From assembly GCA_040752275.1 (NCBI GenBank), contig JBFMFH010000022.1, forward strand, positions 1-64,000: 64,000 bases of DNA. Direction: 5' to 3'. Origin of the DNA: JBFMFH01 sp040752275 (GTDB lineage: Bacteria > Acidobacteriota > Vicinamibacteria > Vicinamibacterales > JAKQTR01). Made by a program: the position numbers and the translations under genes. The number at the start of each line of letters is the position of its first letter. Position 1 is the first letter of the stretch. This document shows positions 12,279 through 20,974 of the stretch, in pieces. A model generated the notes under the pieces. The model saw only the letters and a list, made by a program, of their open reading frames with translations, had not been told where the DNA came from and did not search any database.

Positions 12279-12304
12279 CCTTGCCGCGAGCTTTGGCCGA
12301 TAAT
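12275..12304 (+). promoter_or_regulatory. Sigma-70-type promoter upstream of the TPR protein
   Basis: TTGACC (12275-12280) and GATAAT (12299-12304), separated by 18 nt, overlap the end of the NtrC-type gene and lie 22 nt before the ATG at 12327. Each box is one base from consensus, so the following gene run can be transcribed separately from the two-component pair. Confidence 0.6.
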
Positions 12305-12326
12305 CGCCCAACCGCAGGCGATACCC

Positions 12327-13178
12327 ATGGTCGATGCGTCCCAACCAGACACCGGATCCGGCAGCCGGGCCGAGGTCGACGAACGCGACGCCAAGGTCGA
12401 TGAGCTGCTGCTCAGGGGACTCGAGCACTACTTCGAGGGGCGCTACGACGAGGCGATCAACGTTTGGGGGCGGGTGCTCTTCCTCGACAGAGGCCACGCT
12501 CGTGCGCGTGCGTACATCGAGCGGGCGAGAAGCGCCACGGCGGAGCAGCAGCGGCGCTCGGACGAGCTGCTGCAGGCCGGCGTCGCCGCCTTCCAGCAAG
12601 GCGACGAGTCTCGCGCCCGCGAACTGCTCGCGACCGCCGTCGAGGAGGGGGCCTCACACGAGGATGCGCACGGCTACCTGAACCGCCTGGAGCGACTGGC
12701 GCTCGGCTCGAGGAGCAGCCGGTCTTCAGCCCGGCCTACGCCACGAGCGCCCCGCGCCATCGACCCGACGGCAGAGCGACCGCACGCGGCGGCCCCGGTC
12801 CGGGCGCTGCCAATCCTCGTCGTGATGGCCCTCGCCGCTGCCGTGATTGTGTTTGCCGCGTCCCAGGATCTGTTGAGACCGCTCGTCGAGACCAGCTGGG
12901 GAGACACACGGCCCGAGGTGTCGTCGCTGGTGCCAGCCGATCCGCTGCCGCTACCGCGAGCGGCGGAGACCGCCATCGGCCGCGCCCGCGCCCTGTACTC
13001 CACGGGGCGCCTGCGCGATGCTCTGGCCGTGCTCAGAACGGTGTCGCCCGCAGATCCGCTCGCCGCCGAAGCCGAGCGCCTCCGCGGGCAGATCCAACAG
13101 GCCCTGCTCGAGGCGGCCGGCCTGGAACCGCCGCCCGACGGAAGCGGAACCACGCCCGGGGGTCGTGCCCGCGAATGA
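12327..13178 (+). CDS. TPR-repeat membrane protein
   Basis: A 283-residue protein with two or three TPR-like helical repeats in its first 120 residues (LEHYFEGRYDEAINVWGRVLF and LLQAGVAAFQQGDESRAREL), an Arg/Ser/Pro-rich linker, one membrane helix (ILVVMALAAAVIVFAAS, about 158-175), and another TPR-like segment near the C-terminus (RALYSTGRLRDALAVLRTV). TPRs mediate protein contacts and no enzyme motif is present. The stop codon overlaps the ATG of the RDD gene, indicating co-translation. A link to the upstream two-component system is possible but unproven, since the gene has its own promoter. Function unknown. Confidence 0.75.
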   Translation: MVDASQPDTGSGSRAEVDERDAKVDELLLRGLEHYFEGRYDEAINVWGRVLFLDRGHARARAYIERARSATAEQQRRSDELLQAGVAAFQQGDESRARELLATAVEEGASHEDAHGYLNRLERLALGSRSSRSSARPTPRAPRAIDPTAERPHAAAPVRALPILVVMALAAAVIVFAASQDLLRPLVETSWGDTRPEVSSLVPADPLPLPRAAETAIGRARALYSTGRLRDALAVLRTVSPADPLAAEAERLRGQIQQALLEAAGLEPPPDGSGTTPGGRARE

Positions 13179-14101
13179 AGTGCCCGAAGTGCGATTACCT
13201 CGGTCTGGATACCGGGCCACGGTGCAGGAACTGCGGATACGAGTTTTCGCTGGCCGACGTCGAAGACGAGTCCGATACCTCAATCTCGGCCGAAGCCGAC
13301 ATGAGTCCGGATTCGTTCGGCCGACGGACACCGGCCTCGACCCGCCTCCGCCAGGAACGTCCGGCGCCGCCGCCGGGCCTGGGTGTCGAGCGGCGCCTCT
13401 CCAGAGTCCCAGACAGCGGCCCCCTGGATCTTCCGCTCTTTCCGGAGGATCCGTCGCGAAGGCCGGTCGTGCCCCCGCCTCGGGCCCCGCTGGCCGTGCG
13501 CCGTCCGACCCCGGCGCCGCCGCCACGCCCCCGCCAGCGGGCCGCTCCCGATGACGACGGCGTCAACGATCTCGGTCTCGATGCGCTGGCGGTGACGCCG
13601 CCTGCCCAGGCCCAGCCCGACCCGCATGCTGGGGCGGTGAGCGATGCGGATGCCGGCGACAGGCGCGCGGGCGGCGTCGCGCACCCTGCACGACGCCTGC
13701 TCGCCGCCGGAGCTGATCTGGCGCTGCTGGCTGGCATCGATGCAGCCGTGCTGTATTTCACGCTGCGCGTCTGCGAACTCGAGGTGTCGCAGTTGGCTGT
13801 GCTGCCGCCCGTACCGATGGCGGCGTTCTTTGCCATTCTGAACGGAGGCTACCTCGTCCTGTTCACTGGAATGTTCGGGCAGACGCTGGGGAAGATGATG
13901 GCGGGTATCGAGGTCGTCGCCCAGGACCTCGCGCCCATCGACCTCGAGCGCGCCCTCTACCGTGTAATCGTCAGCCTGCTATCGTTGCTGACCGCCGGGC
14001 TGGGCTTCCTGCCGGCTCTCGTCGGCGAGGGGCGTTCGCTCCACGACCGCATCGCCCACACACGTGTCGTCGCGGTGCGGCCATCTCCTCTCCGCTCATG
14101 A
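13175..14101 (+). CDS. Zinc-ribbon RDD-family membrane protein
   Basis: A 308-residue protein that starts with a short zinc ribbon (MKCPKCDYLGLDTGPRCRNC, cysteines 3, 6, 17 and 20). A long disordered Pro/Arg-rich linker follows, then an RDD domain with about three membrane helices in the last 140 residues: RRLLAAGADLALLAGIDAAV, a middle helix ending in GQTLGKMMAGI, and a C-terminal RSLHDRIAHTRVV. The Arg-Asp pattern is partly degenerate (ARRLLAAGADL, LHDRIAHT). RDD proteins are thought to act in transport, but the substrate is unknown. The ATG overlaps the stop of the TPR gene, and its stop overlaps the ATG of pgpA. Confidence 0.8.
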   Translation: MKCPKCDYLGLDTGPRCRNCGYEFSLADVEDESDTSISAEADMSPDSFGRRTPASTRLRQERPAPPPGLGVERRLSRVPDSGPLDLPLFPEDPSRRPVVPPPRAPLAVRRPTPAPPPRPRQRAAPDDDGVNDLGLDALAVTPPAQAQPDPHAGAVSDADAGDRRAGGVAHPARRLLAAGADLALLAGIDAAVLYFTLRVCELEVSQLAVLPPVPMAAFFAILNGGYLVLFTGMFGQTLGKMMAGIEVVAQDLAPIDLERALYRVIVSLLSLLTAGLGFLPALVGEGRSLHDRIAHTRVVAVRPSPLRS

Positions 14102-14580
14102 CGCGACGAGGAGTCTCCAGGCAGACGCCCCTCGTGGTGGCCACCTTCTTCGGTGTGGGCTATGCACCCGTCGCGCCTGGGACGGTGGGTTCGCTCGCCG
14201 CGATTCCGGTGCTGGTGCTCATCCGAGGGACGGCGCCGCTCTGGCTCGAGGCGTCGTTTGTCGTCATCCTGTTCGCATTGGGAGTCTGGAGCGCGTCGGC
14301 CGCCGAGCGGCTGCTGGCGTGCGAGGATCCGGGGCCGGTCGTCGTCGACGAAGTCGTCGGGATGGTGATCGCGATGGTCGGTGTCCCGCTCTCGTGGCCG
14401 GCGGTCATGGTCGCGTTCCTCGCGTTCCGAGTCATGGACATCGTCAAACCGCCTCCGGCCCGGCGCCTGGAACGGCTCGGCGGCGGGTGGGGCATCATGG
14501 CCGACGACGTGGCAGCAGGCGTGTACGCCAACCTCGCCATGCAGGTGCTGCTGTGGCTGCGACCGGAGTGGTGGACATGA
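14098..14580 (+). CDS. pgpA: Phosphatidylglycerophosphatase A
   Basis: PgpA removes phosphate from phosphatidylglycerophosphate to give phosphatidylglycerol. The 160-residue membrane protein has the family signatures GYAPVAPGTVGSLAAIP near the N-terminus, VVVDEVVGM in the centre, FRVMDIVKPPPARRLERL, and the closing GGWGIMADDVAAGVYANL. Asp and Glu in these motifs bind the metal and phosphate. Length is normal. It overlaps the RDD gene upstream and cinA downstream by 4 nt each. The PgpA-CinA pairing is common in bacteria. Confidence 0.95.
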   Translation: MTRRGVSRQTPLVVATFFGVGYAPVAPGTVGSLAAIPVLVLIRGTAPLWLEASFVVILFALGVWSASAAERLLACEDPGPVVVDEVVGMVIAMVGVPLSWPAVMVAFLAFRVMDIVKPPPARRLERLGGGWGIMADDVAAGVYANLAMQVLLWLRPEWWT

Positions 14581-15914
14581 ACGGGGCCGGGGCTGCCTCT
14601 GCGAGCCGCCGGGCGGAGATCATCGCCGTGGGCAGTGAATTGCTGGTCCCACCAAGACAGGACACCAATTCGCTGTTCATCACCGAGCGCCTCAACGACA
14701 TCGGCGTCGAGGTCGGCAGCAGGACGATCGTGGGCGATGATGGTGCCAGTCTCGCGTCGGTCCTGCGGGGAGCGCTCGAGCGTGCCGGGATCGTCGTCCT
14801 GTGCGGGGGCCTCGGGCCGACCCAAGACGATCTGACCAGAGACGTCGTGGCGGAGGTGCTGGGACGGCCGCTCGAGGAAGATCTGGCGGTCCTGGCGTCG
14901 ATCCGCCAGCGGTTCGCGGCTCGCGGCGCGAGGATGCCCGAGATCAACCGGCGGCAGGCGATGGTGCCCAAAGGGGCCTCCGTGATGATGAATCCCTCGG
15001 GGACGGCGCCCGGCCTGTGGATCGAAGACGGCGGCCGTCTCGTCGTGCTCCTGCCAGGGCCACCAAGCGAACTGCAGCCGATGTTCGAACGGGCGGTGTC
15101 CGAGCGACTGGGTCCCTCAGCCGGGGCCGAACGCCTCCACCGGCGTACGATCCGGATCTGCGGTAGGACGGAATCCGAAGTCGACGAGGCAGCGTCTCCA
15201 ATCTACCGTCGCTGGCTTTCCCTCGACCCGCCGATCACGACGACCGTGCTGACCGCGCCGGGACAGGTCGAACTGCATCTCGTGGTCCGGGTCGCCGATG
15301 CCGAGACGGCGCAGGCGATACTCGATCGCGCCACCGCGGAGATGCAGCGGATCTTCGGCGAGGATGTCTTCAGTGCCGATGGCCGCACCCTCGAGCGGGT
15401 GGTGGGCGACCTGCTGCGCGAGCGGGGGTGGACGATTGCCGTGGCCGAGTCGTGCACGGGCGGGCTGCTGTCTGCACGGCTGACCGACGTGCCAGGCAGC
15501 TCCGACTACGTGTCCTTCAACGTCGTCGTGTACAGCAACGCCGCCAAGATCCGCGAACTCGGCGTGCCGGTCGATGTGCTGGCCGCGGGCGGTGCCGTCA
15601 GCGAGGAGGTGGCCTGTGCGATGGCAGACGGCGTGCGGCGGCGGGCTGGCGCCGATCTTGCTGTCGGGGTGACCGGCATCGCGGGCCCGGGCGGCGGCAG
15701 CGAGGCCAAGCCGGTCGGGACGACCTGCATTGCGGTGGTGACAAGAGACGCCCGTCTCGTCCGGACGTTTCGCTTCCCAGGAGTCCGAACCCGTGTCCGG
15801 CTCTTCGGCGCCCAGTTGGGCCTCGATCTGGCCAGGCGGATCATGATCGGGTGCAGCCCGGGCGGGGCCTTCGAGATTGCCGGTACGCGCTCGCCTGCGG
15901 CGGACGCCAGATGA
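14577..15914 (+). CDS. cinA: CinA-like protein (NMN deamidase / ADP-ribose pyrophosphatase)
   Basis: A 445-residue two-domain protein. The N-terminal molybdopterin-binding-like domain (COG1058, about 1-175) has AEIIAVGSELL, GGLGPTQDDLT and LLPGPPSEL. The C-terminal CinA domain (about 290-440) has AVAESCTGGLLSARLTDVPG and GITGPGG-like GIAGPGGGSEAKPVG, which form the nicotinamide-mononucleotide amidohydrolase site. The protein therefore probably recycles NMN in pyridine nucleotide repair. The ATG at 14577 overlaps the pgpA stop; the upstream part of the same frame is only a shadow of pgpA. A NadR-type kinase and PnuC elsewhere in this window touch the same pathway. Confidence 0.93.
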   Translation: MNGAGAASASRRAEIIAVGSELLVPPRQDTNSLFITERLNDIGVEVGSRTIVGDDGASLASVLRGALERAGIVVLCGGLGPTQDDLTRDVVAEVLGRPLEEDLAVLASIRQRFAARGARMPEINRRQAMVPKGASVMMNPSGTAPGLWIEDGGRLVVLLPGPPSELQPMFERAVSERLGPSAGAERLHRRTIRICGRTESEVDEAASPIYRRWLSLDPPITTTVLTAPGQVELHLVVRVADAETAQAILDRATAEMQRIFGEDVFSADGRTLERVVGDLLRERGWTIAVAESCTGGLLSARLTDVPGSSDYVSFNVVVYSNAAKIRELGVPVDVLAAGGAVSEEVACAMADGVRRRAGADLAVGVTGIAGPGGGSEAKPVGTTCIAVVTRDARLVRTFRFPGVRTRVRLFGAQLGLDLARRIMIGCSPGGAFEIAGTRSPAADAR

Positions 15915-15920
15915 GTGGGG

Positions 15921-16009
15921 CCGCGGCCTGCGGCCGGAGGAGACGAGGATGTGATCCCGAGCGGGTGGCGCCGGACGGGCGCCCGCCGCGGCCTGTGGCC
16001 GGAGGAGAC
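15921..16009 (+). repeat. 24-bp direct repeat pair downstream of cinA
   Basis: Two copies of a GC-rich 24-mer lie at 15921-15944 and 15986-16009, differing at one base (GGCCTGC/TGGCC) and both ending GGAGGAGAC. They fill the gap between cinA and thpR. Neither contains an obvious gene or promoter. Confidence 0.7.
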
Positions 16010-16013
16010 AGGG

Positions 16014-16057
16014 GACTCCGGGACGACTCCGGGACGACTCCGGGAGGACTCCGGGAT
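16014..16057 (+). repeat. Tandem 11-bp repeat, four units
   Basis: Four consecutive units of GACTCCGGGA plus one variable base occupy 16014-16024, 16025-16035, 16036-16046 and 16047-16057. The array ends 40 nt before the thpR start. The first ten bases of the unit are identical in all four copies. Confidence 0.85.
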
Positions 16058-16097
16058 GAGACCCGCTCTAGAACGGGGGTGTTCGGCAGGATCACAA

Positions 16098-16676
16098 ATG
16101 AGGCTGTTCCTGGCCGTGGATCTGGACGACAGGCTCCGTCTGAGCGCGTCGCAGGCGGCCGTTCGGCTGCGCCGCATGGTCGAGCAGAAAGGTTGCCGCC
16201 CGCGCGCCGTGAAGTGGGTGGAGGCTCGCAACCTCCACGTGACGCTTCAGTTTCTCGGCGAGGTCGCCGGCGATCGGGTTGCCGAGCTCCTCGATGTTCT
16301 GTCGCCTTCGCTGGCGACGCCATGTTTCGACATCGGGCTGGACCGGCCGGGCGTGTTTCCACCACAGGGATCCCCTCGCGTGATCTGGATGGGCATCACT
16401 CCGGGCGCGCCGGCCCTGCACGCGGTGCATGCCGAACTGGCCGACAGACTGGCGGCCGCGAGACTGGCGGTGGAGGGCCGGTTGTTCCAGGCCCATGTGA
16501 CACTGGCGCGAGTGAGGGAGCCGATTCGCGTCGACCTGCGCGCACTGGTGGCTGACGTCGCGCCGGACTCGGTTGGCGTCAGCCGCGTCGAATTCGTCAC
16601 CTTGTACAGGAGCCACCTCCGACCGGAGGGCCCGACCTACGAGCTGCAGCTCCGGATTCCTCTGAGGCGGACATGA
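16098..16676 (+). CDS. thpR: RNA 2',3'-cyclic phosphodiesterase (2'-5' RNA ligase family)
   Basis: A 192-residue member of the 2H phosphoesterase family. It carries the two catalytic H-x-T motifs, His47-Val-Thr49 in LHVTLQFLGEV and His133-Val-Thr135 in FQAHVTLAR, in two related lobes. These enzymes open 2',3'-cyclic phosphates on RNA ends, and the historical ligase activity is weak. Length is typical. The ATG at 16098 gives the standard MRLFLAVDL start; the upstream open frame runs through the repeat region and is not coding. Its stop overlaps the plsY ATG by 4 nt. CinA and ThpR often sit together, which agrees with the order here. Confidence 0.93.
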   Translation: MRLFLAVDLDDRLRLSASQAAVRLRRMVEQKGCRPRAVKWVEARNLHVTLQFLGEVAGDRVAELLDVLSPSLATPCFDIGLDRPGVFPPQGSPRVIWMGITPGAPALHAVHAELADRLAAARLAVEGRLFQAHVTLARVREPIRVDLRALVADVAPDSVGVSRVEFVTLYRSHLRPEGPTYELQLRIPLRRT

Positions 16677-17269
16677 CGATCCTGCTGGTAATGGTGGGCT
16701 ACCTGACCGGCTCGGTGCCATGCGCGTGGCTGCTGGGCCGGCGTCGCGGGACGCCGGACCTGAGGACCGTCGGCAGCGGCAACGTCGGCGCGACGAATCT
16801 CCTGAGAGTGTCGGGCTCGCGAGCCGCCGCGCTGGCAGTCGCCCTGGATGTGGCCAAGGGGGCCGTGCCAGTTGCCCTGGCGCGGGGTGCGGGAGCCACT
16901 GTTGCCGTGGCGTCGGCGGTTGGGGTGGCCGCCATCCTCGGGCACGTCTATCCGTGCTGGCTGGCGTTCCGCGGTGGGAAGGGTGTGGCGACCACATGCG
17001 GGGCCTTCGGCGTCCTGGCGCCCGTCGCAACACTGGCCGCCTTCGCGGTCTTTGCTGTCACCGTGCTGGCGACCCGATACGTATCGGCCGGGTCGGTGCT
17101 GGCCGTGCTGGCCCTCGGACCCCTGGCGGCCGTCACGGGCAGCCCGGGATCCACCGTCGTGGCCGGCCTGATGGCGACCGGGCTGGTCGTCTTCAGGCAT
17201 CGCGCCAATCTCGTGCGCCTGGCTGCGGGCACGGAGCGCCGCTTGGGCGGCCCGACCGGGAACGGGTAG
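16673..17269 (+). CDS. plsY: Acyl-phosphate:glycerol-3-phosphate acyltransferase PlsY
   Basis: PlsY transfers an acyl group from acyl-phosphate to glycerol-3-phosphate, the first step of phospholipid synthesis. The 198-residue membrane protein has about five helices and the three family motifs: GSVPCAWLLGR with GSGNVGATNLLR, then GHVYPCWLAFRGGKGVAT, and the C-terminal FRHRANLVRLAAGTE. It overlaps thpR by 4 nt. The next gene, gpsA, makes its substrate glycerol-3-phosphate, so the pair forms a small lipid-synthesis unit. Confidence 0.96.
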   Translation: MTILLVMVGYLTGSVPCAWLLGRRRGTPDLRTVGSGNVGATNLLRVSGSRAAALAVALDVAKGAVPVALARGAGATVAVASAVGVAAILGHVYPCWLAFRGGKGVATTCGAFGVLAPVATLAAFAVFAVTVLATRYVSAGSVLAVLALGPLAAVTGSPGSTVVAGLMATGLVVFRHRANLVRLAAGTERRLGGPTGNG

Positions 17270-17330
17270 ACCGGGAAAGAACCGGTCTCGGAATCTCGCA
17301 TGTCGTGACGCGAGCGAGAGGAGTGTCGGT

Positions 17331-18338
17331 GTGCCTTCTGTCATTGCCATACTCGGGGCCGGCAGCTGGGGTACGGCGCTGGCCGTGCATCTGGGGCGAG
17401 TCGGCCACCAGGTGCGCATCTGGTCTGTCGAACCTCCCATCGTCGAGGACATGCGGGTGCGCCGGGCCAACGCGGTGTACCTGCCCGACACTTCCCTGCC
17501 GGACACCGTGATGGCGACGACGGTTCTGGCCGACGCGCTCGCTGAAGCGGCGCTCGTGGTTGTGGCCGTTCCGTCTCATGCGATGCGCGGCGTTGCCCGT
17601 GAAGCGGTCCCGCTGCTCCGGCCCGGAGCGACGCTGGTGAGCGCGGCCAAGGGACTCGAACAGAACACGCTGCTGCGCATGTCGCAGGTGCTCGCCCAGG
17701 AGGTCGATGCCAGCCATCCGGTTGTCGTGCTGTCTGGTCCGAGCTTCGCCATCGAGGTGGCGCGAGAGATGGCGACGGCGGTGTCCGTGGCATCGGTGTT
17801 CCCAGGCGCGGCGGAACTCGTGCAGGCGGAATTCCGCGGCAAGTTCTTTCGGCTCTACACGACACCCGATGTGGCCGGCGTCGAGATTGGGGGCGCGATG
17901 AAGAACATCATTGCGATCGCCGCCGGGGTCGTCGACGGGTTGGGTCTGGGCCACAACGCGCTGGCGGCGCTCATCACGCGAGGGCTGGCCGAGATCTCCC
18001 GGCTGGCCACCGCGGAAGGCGGACGACGGGATACCCTTGCCGGACTGACCGGGCTTGGCGACTTGGTGCTGACGTGCACGGGTCCGTACAGCCGGAACCG
18101 GCACGTCGGGATCGAACTTGCGCGCGGGCGGAGGCTGGATGAGATTCTGGCCAGCATGAAGAACGTCGCGGAGGGCGTTCGCACCACCGATGCGGCCCTG
18201 AGCCTCGGGCGGCTCCACGGGATCGAACTGCCGATCACCGCTCAGATGGCCGAGCTGCTGGCCGGGCGCAAGGACCCCGCAGCCGCCGTCGCGGACCTCA
18301 TGCTCCGCCCCCAGAGGGTCGAGGTCGAGACCGGGTGA
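17331..18338 (+). CDS. gpsA: NAD(P)+-dependent glycerol-3-phosphate dehydrogenase
   Basis: GpsA reduces dihydroxyacetone phosphate to sn-glycerol-3-phosphate for phospholipid synthesis. The 335-residue protein has the N-terminal dinucleotide fold IAILGAGSWGTALAVHL, the segment VVLSGPSFAIEVA, the active-site Lys in GGAMKNIIAIAAG, and GLGDLVLTCTGPYSRNR. Length is normal. It starts with GTG, preceded by GAGAGGAG. It lies 61 nt after plsY and 13 nt before ftsY. Confidence 0.97.
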   Translation: MPSVIAILGAGSWGTALAVHLGRVGHQVRIWSVEPPIVEDMRVRRANAVYLPDTSLPDTVMATTVLADALAEAALVVVAVPSHAMRGVAREAVPLLRPGATLVSAAKGLEQNTLLRMSQVLAQEVDASHPVVVLSGPSFAIEVAREMATAVSVASVFPGAAELVQAEFRGKFFRLYTTPDVAGVEIGGAMKNIIAIAAGVVDGLGLGHNALAALITRGLAEISRLATAEGGRRDTLAGLTGLGDLVLTCTGPYSRNRHVGIELARGRRLDEILASMKNVAEGVRTTDAALSLGRLHGIELPITAQMAELLAGRKDPAAAVADLMLRPQRVEVETG

Positions 18339-18351
18339 TACAATCCAGCGA

Positions 18352-19275
18352 GTGGACCTCGTCGGCCGCGTTCGTGAAGGACTTCGCCGCACCGCTCAGC
18401 AGGTCTTCGCGCGATTCGACCAAATCGCCCGGCGAGCGGATGCCTCCGAGCGCCGGCACGTCCCCGTCGATGCTGAGACCTCCGACGCGCTCGAGGAACT
18501 CCTGATCGGGGCAGACGTCGGGGTAGCCGCATCCGAACGAATCGTCGCCGGCGTCCGGGGGCGCGTCAGGCGAGGCGAGTCGCTGCGCGAGATGGTGCAG
18601 GACGAGTTGCTGGCCATCCTGACCGGCGCGCACGGCTCTCCGCCTCCCGCGGGAGATCCCACGGTCATCCTGGTCGTCGGGGTGAACGGGACAGGCAAGA
18701 CCACCACGGTCGCCAAGCTCGCCCATCTCTTCCGATCGTCGGGCCAGCACCCGTTGGTGTGTGCGGCCGACACGTTCCGAGCGGCGGCCGTTGAACAGCT
18801 GGAGATCTGGGCGGAACGCGTCGCGGTGGACATCGTGCGCGCGCGGGACGGCGCCGATCCGGCGGCCGTGGTGTTCGACGCGCTCGCGGCAGGGCGAGCG
18901 CGCCGGCGCAGTCCCGTGATCGTCGACACGGCAGGACGGCTCCACACCAAGTCGAACCTGATGCAGGAACTGCAGAAGATCCGGCGCGTTGCGGCCAGGG
19001 AAGTCGAGGGCGCCCCCCACGAGGTGCTGCTCGTGCTCGACGCGACCGTCGGACAGAACGGCCTCGTTCAGGCACGCGAGTTCCTCAGCGCATCCGGCGT
19101 GACCGGGATCGTGCTCGCCAAGCTCGACGGGACCGCCAAGGGAGGCGTGGCGGTCGCCATTGCCCACGACCTGAGGCTGCCGATTCGGTATGTCGGCATC
19201 GGGGAAGGTATCGACGATCTCGTGCCGTTCTCCCCCCGGGCCTATGTCGACGCGCTCTTCGCCGCATCCCGGTAG
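18352..19275 (+). CDS. ftsY: Signal recognition particle receptor FtsY
   Basis: FtsY is the SRP receptor GTPase that brings ribosome-SRP complexes to the membrane. The 307-residue protein is the short form: it has the NG domain but not the long acidic N-terminal A domain of E. coli. The N domain covers about residues 1-95. The G domain shows GVNGTGKTTTVAKLA (P-loop), CAADTFRAAAVEQL, VDTAGRLHTKSNLM and AKLDGTAKGG, the last with Ala where Thr is usual. It starts with GTG 13 nt after gpsA. Its partner Ffh is encoded 3 kb downstream. Confidence 0.97.
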   Translation: MDLVGRVREGLRRTAQQVFARFDQIARRADASERRHVPVDAETSDALEELLIGADVGVAASERIVAGVRGRVRRGESLREMVQDELLAILTGAHGSPPPAGDPTVILVVGVNGTGKTTTVAKLAHLFRSSGQHPLVCAADTFRAAAVEQLEIWAERVAVDIVRARDGADPAAVVFDALAAGRARRRSPVIVDTAGRLHTKSNLMQELQKIRRVAAREVEGAPHEVLLVLDATVGQNGLVQAREFLSASGVTGIVLAKLDGTAKGGVAVAIAHDLRLPIRYVGIGEGIDDLVPFSPRAYVDALFAASR

Positions 19276-19278
19276 CTC

Positions 19279-20364
19279 GTGTTGACCGACGACGAGTACA
19301 TCCATCGGGCGCTCGAACTGGCGGCGCGGGCCCGTGGACGGACGACGCCGAACCCCATGGTCGGCGCTCTCGTCGTGGCGCCGGACGGCACGGTGGTGGG
19401 CCACGGCTATCACGCGCGGGCAGGCGAGCCGCACGCCGAGGTCCACGCACTCGACGAGGCAGGAGCCGCGGCGCGAGGGGCCACGCTCTACTGCACCCTC
19501 GAACCGTGCTGCCACACGGGGCGCACGCCGCCTTGCGCTCCCCGCATCGTCGACGCCGGCATCCGCCGTGTGGTCGCGTCGGTCGAGGATCCCAATCCGC
19601 AGGTAGCTGGCGGGGGAGTGCGGCTGCTGCGCGAGCACGGCATCGAGGTGCGGGTCGGACCGGGCCGGGACGATGCCCTCAGGCTGAACCGCCCGTTCTT
19701 CTCGGCCGTGCGCCGGAAGCGCCCCTTCGTGATGGTGAAAGCAGCGGTCAGTCTGGACGGACGAATCGCAGCGGCAGGCGGGGAACGGGCACGGCTGACC
19801 TCCGCCCGGGCCAACCGCCGGTCCCAGTCGCTTCGCGCGGAGGTCGACGCCGTTGGTGTCGGCTCTGGCACCGTGCTCGCCGACGATCCGTTGCTGACGG
19901 CTCGCGAGGTCTACCGAGTCCGGCCGCTGGTTCGGGTCGTGTTCGACCGGCGCCTGAGAGTGTCCCCGAACGCCCGGCTGTTCGGCACCGCCGACCAGGG
20001 GCCAATTGTCATTGCCACGCGTCAAGGGGACGATCCGGGCTGGGGCGGGCGCCGTGAGGCGCTTGAGCAGGCCGGTGCCCGCATGCTCGTGGCCCGCGAC
20101 GCTGGCCTGCTGCCGATTCTCGAAGCCTTGACGGCCGGGCACGACGTGCAGTCGCTCCTCCTCGAGGGAGGCGCCGCGCTCCACGCGGCGGCTGCGGCGG
20201 AGGGTCTCGTCGACGCGGTGCGGGTCATCGTGGCCCCTCGCGTCCTGGGGCCACACGGAGTACCATGGGTGCGCTGGCCCCGTCTGTCCGCAGCCGGGCC
20301 GCATTCGGTAGAGCCGTGCGGACCTGATGTCATCATCGATTGCGATGTTCACTGGACTGATTGA
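19279..20364 (+). CDS. ribD: Riboflavin biosynthesis protein RibD (deaminase/reductase)
   Basis: RibD deaminates and then reduces the pyrimidine intermediate of riboflavin synthesis. The 361-residue protein has an N-terminal deaminase domain with the zinc site HAE (GEPHAEVHAL) and PCCHTGRTPPC. A C-terminal reductase domain follows, starting near residue 150 (PFVMVKAAVSLDGRIA) and including VGSGTVLADDPLLTAR and a late GGAALHAAA. GTG start at 19279, three bases after the ftsY stop. The ribE gene begins inside its last 20 bases, so ribD-ribE-ribBA are translated as one unit. Confidence 0.96.
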   Translation: MLTDDEYIHRALELAARARGRTTPNPMVGALVVAPDGTVVGHGYHARAGEPHAEVHALDEAGAAARGATLYCTLEPCCHTGRTPPCAPRIVDAGIRRVVASVEDPNPQVAGGGVRLLREHGIEVRVGPGRDDALRLNRPFFSAVRRKRPFVMVKAAVSLDGRIAAAGGERARLTSARANRRSQSLRAEVDAVGVGSGTVLADDPLLTAREVYRVRPLVRVVFDRRLRVSPNARLFGTADQGPIVIATRQGDDPGWGGRREALEQAGARMLVARDAGLLPILEALTAGHDVQSLLLEGGAALHAAAAAEGLVDAVRVIVAPRVLGPHGVPWVRWPRLSAAGPHSVEPCGPDVIIDCDVHWTD

Positions 20365-20974
20365 ACGAACCGGCCGCGTCTCGGACCTGGCGCCCATCGA
20401 AGGCGGCTATCGCCTCACGGTGGCGACCGATCTCGGTCCCGAACTCGGTCATGGCGACAGCATTGCCGTCAACGGTGTGTGCCTGACCGTCGTGCGGACG
20501 TTCGGCGACGGCTTCGAGACCGAGATCGGACCCGAGACGGCCCGCGTCACGACGCTCGGGACCTTCAAGGCGGGAACACTCGTGAACCTCGAACGGCCGA
20601 TGCGGGCCGACGGCCGCATGGGCGGCCACTTCGTGCTCGGCCACGTCGACGCGACGGGCACGCTGACGGAGATTCGTCCCGATGGCGAGTTCTACTGGAT
20701 CCGCGTCGCCTTCACACCCGGGCATGCCGTCTACTTCATTCCCAAGGGGTCGGTCGCCGTCGACGGCATCAGCCTAACGGTGGCCCATCTGGCAGAGAGG
20801 CACTTCGACGTGCAGATCATCCCCTACACGTGGGAGCAGACGAATCTGCGCGCCAGCCGGGTTGGGGACCCCGTGAACCTCGAGGTCGACGTCATCGGCA
20901 AGTACGTCGTGCGGGTTGCGGAGTTGGCCGGCATCCGCCCGGCGGGCGGCCAGAGCCTGACGGTTCCGTCATGA
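20345..20974 (+). CDS. ribE: Riboflavin synthase, alpha subunit
   Basis: This enzyme dismutates two lumazine molecules to riboflavin. The 209-residue protein has the usual two repeated barrel halves: MFTGLIERTGRV with SIAVNGVCLTVV in the first, and MGGHFVLGHVDATGTL with GSVAVDGISLTVA in the second. The ATG at 20345 gives the standard N-terminus and lies 20 nt inside the end of ribD. Its stop overlaps the ribBA ATG by 4 nt. No ribH (lumazine synthase) follows in this cluster. Confidence 0.97.
   Translation: MFTGLIERTGRVSDLAPIEGGYRLTVATDLGPELGHGDSIAVNGVCLTVVRTFGDGFETEIGPETARVTTLGTFKAGTLVNLERPMRADGRMGGHFVLGHVDATGTLTEIRPDGEFYWIRVAFTPGHAVYFIPKGSVAVDGISLTVAHLAERHFDVQIIPYTWEQTNLRASRVGDPVNLEVDVIGKYVVRVAELAGIRPAGGQSLTVPS

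Noticed and set aside
18298..20397. 699-codon open frame on the minus strand opposite ftsY and ribD
   Set aside because: Spans two well-supported plus-strand genes and shows no family motif.
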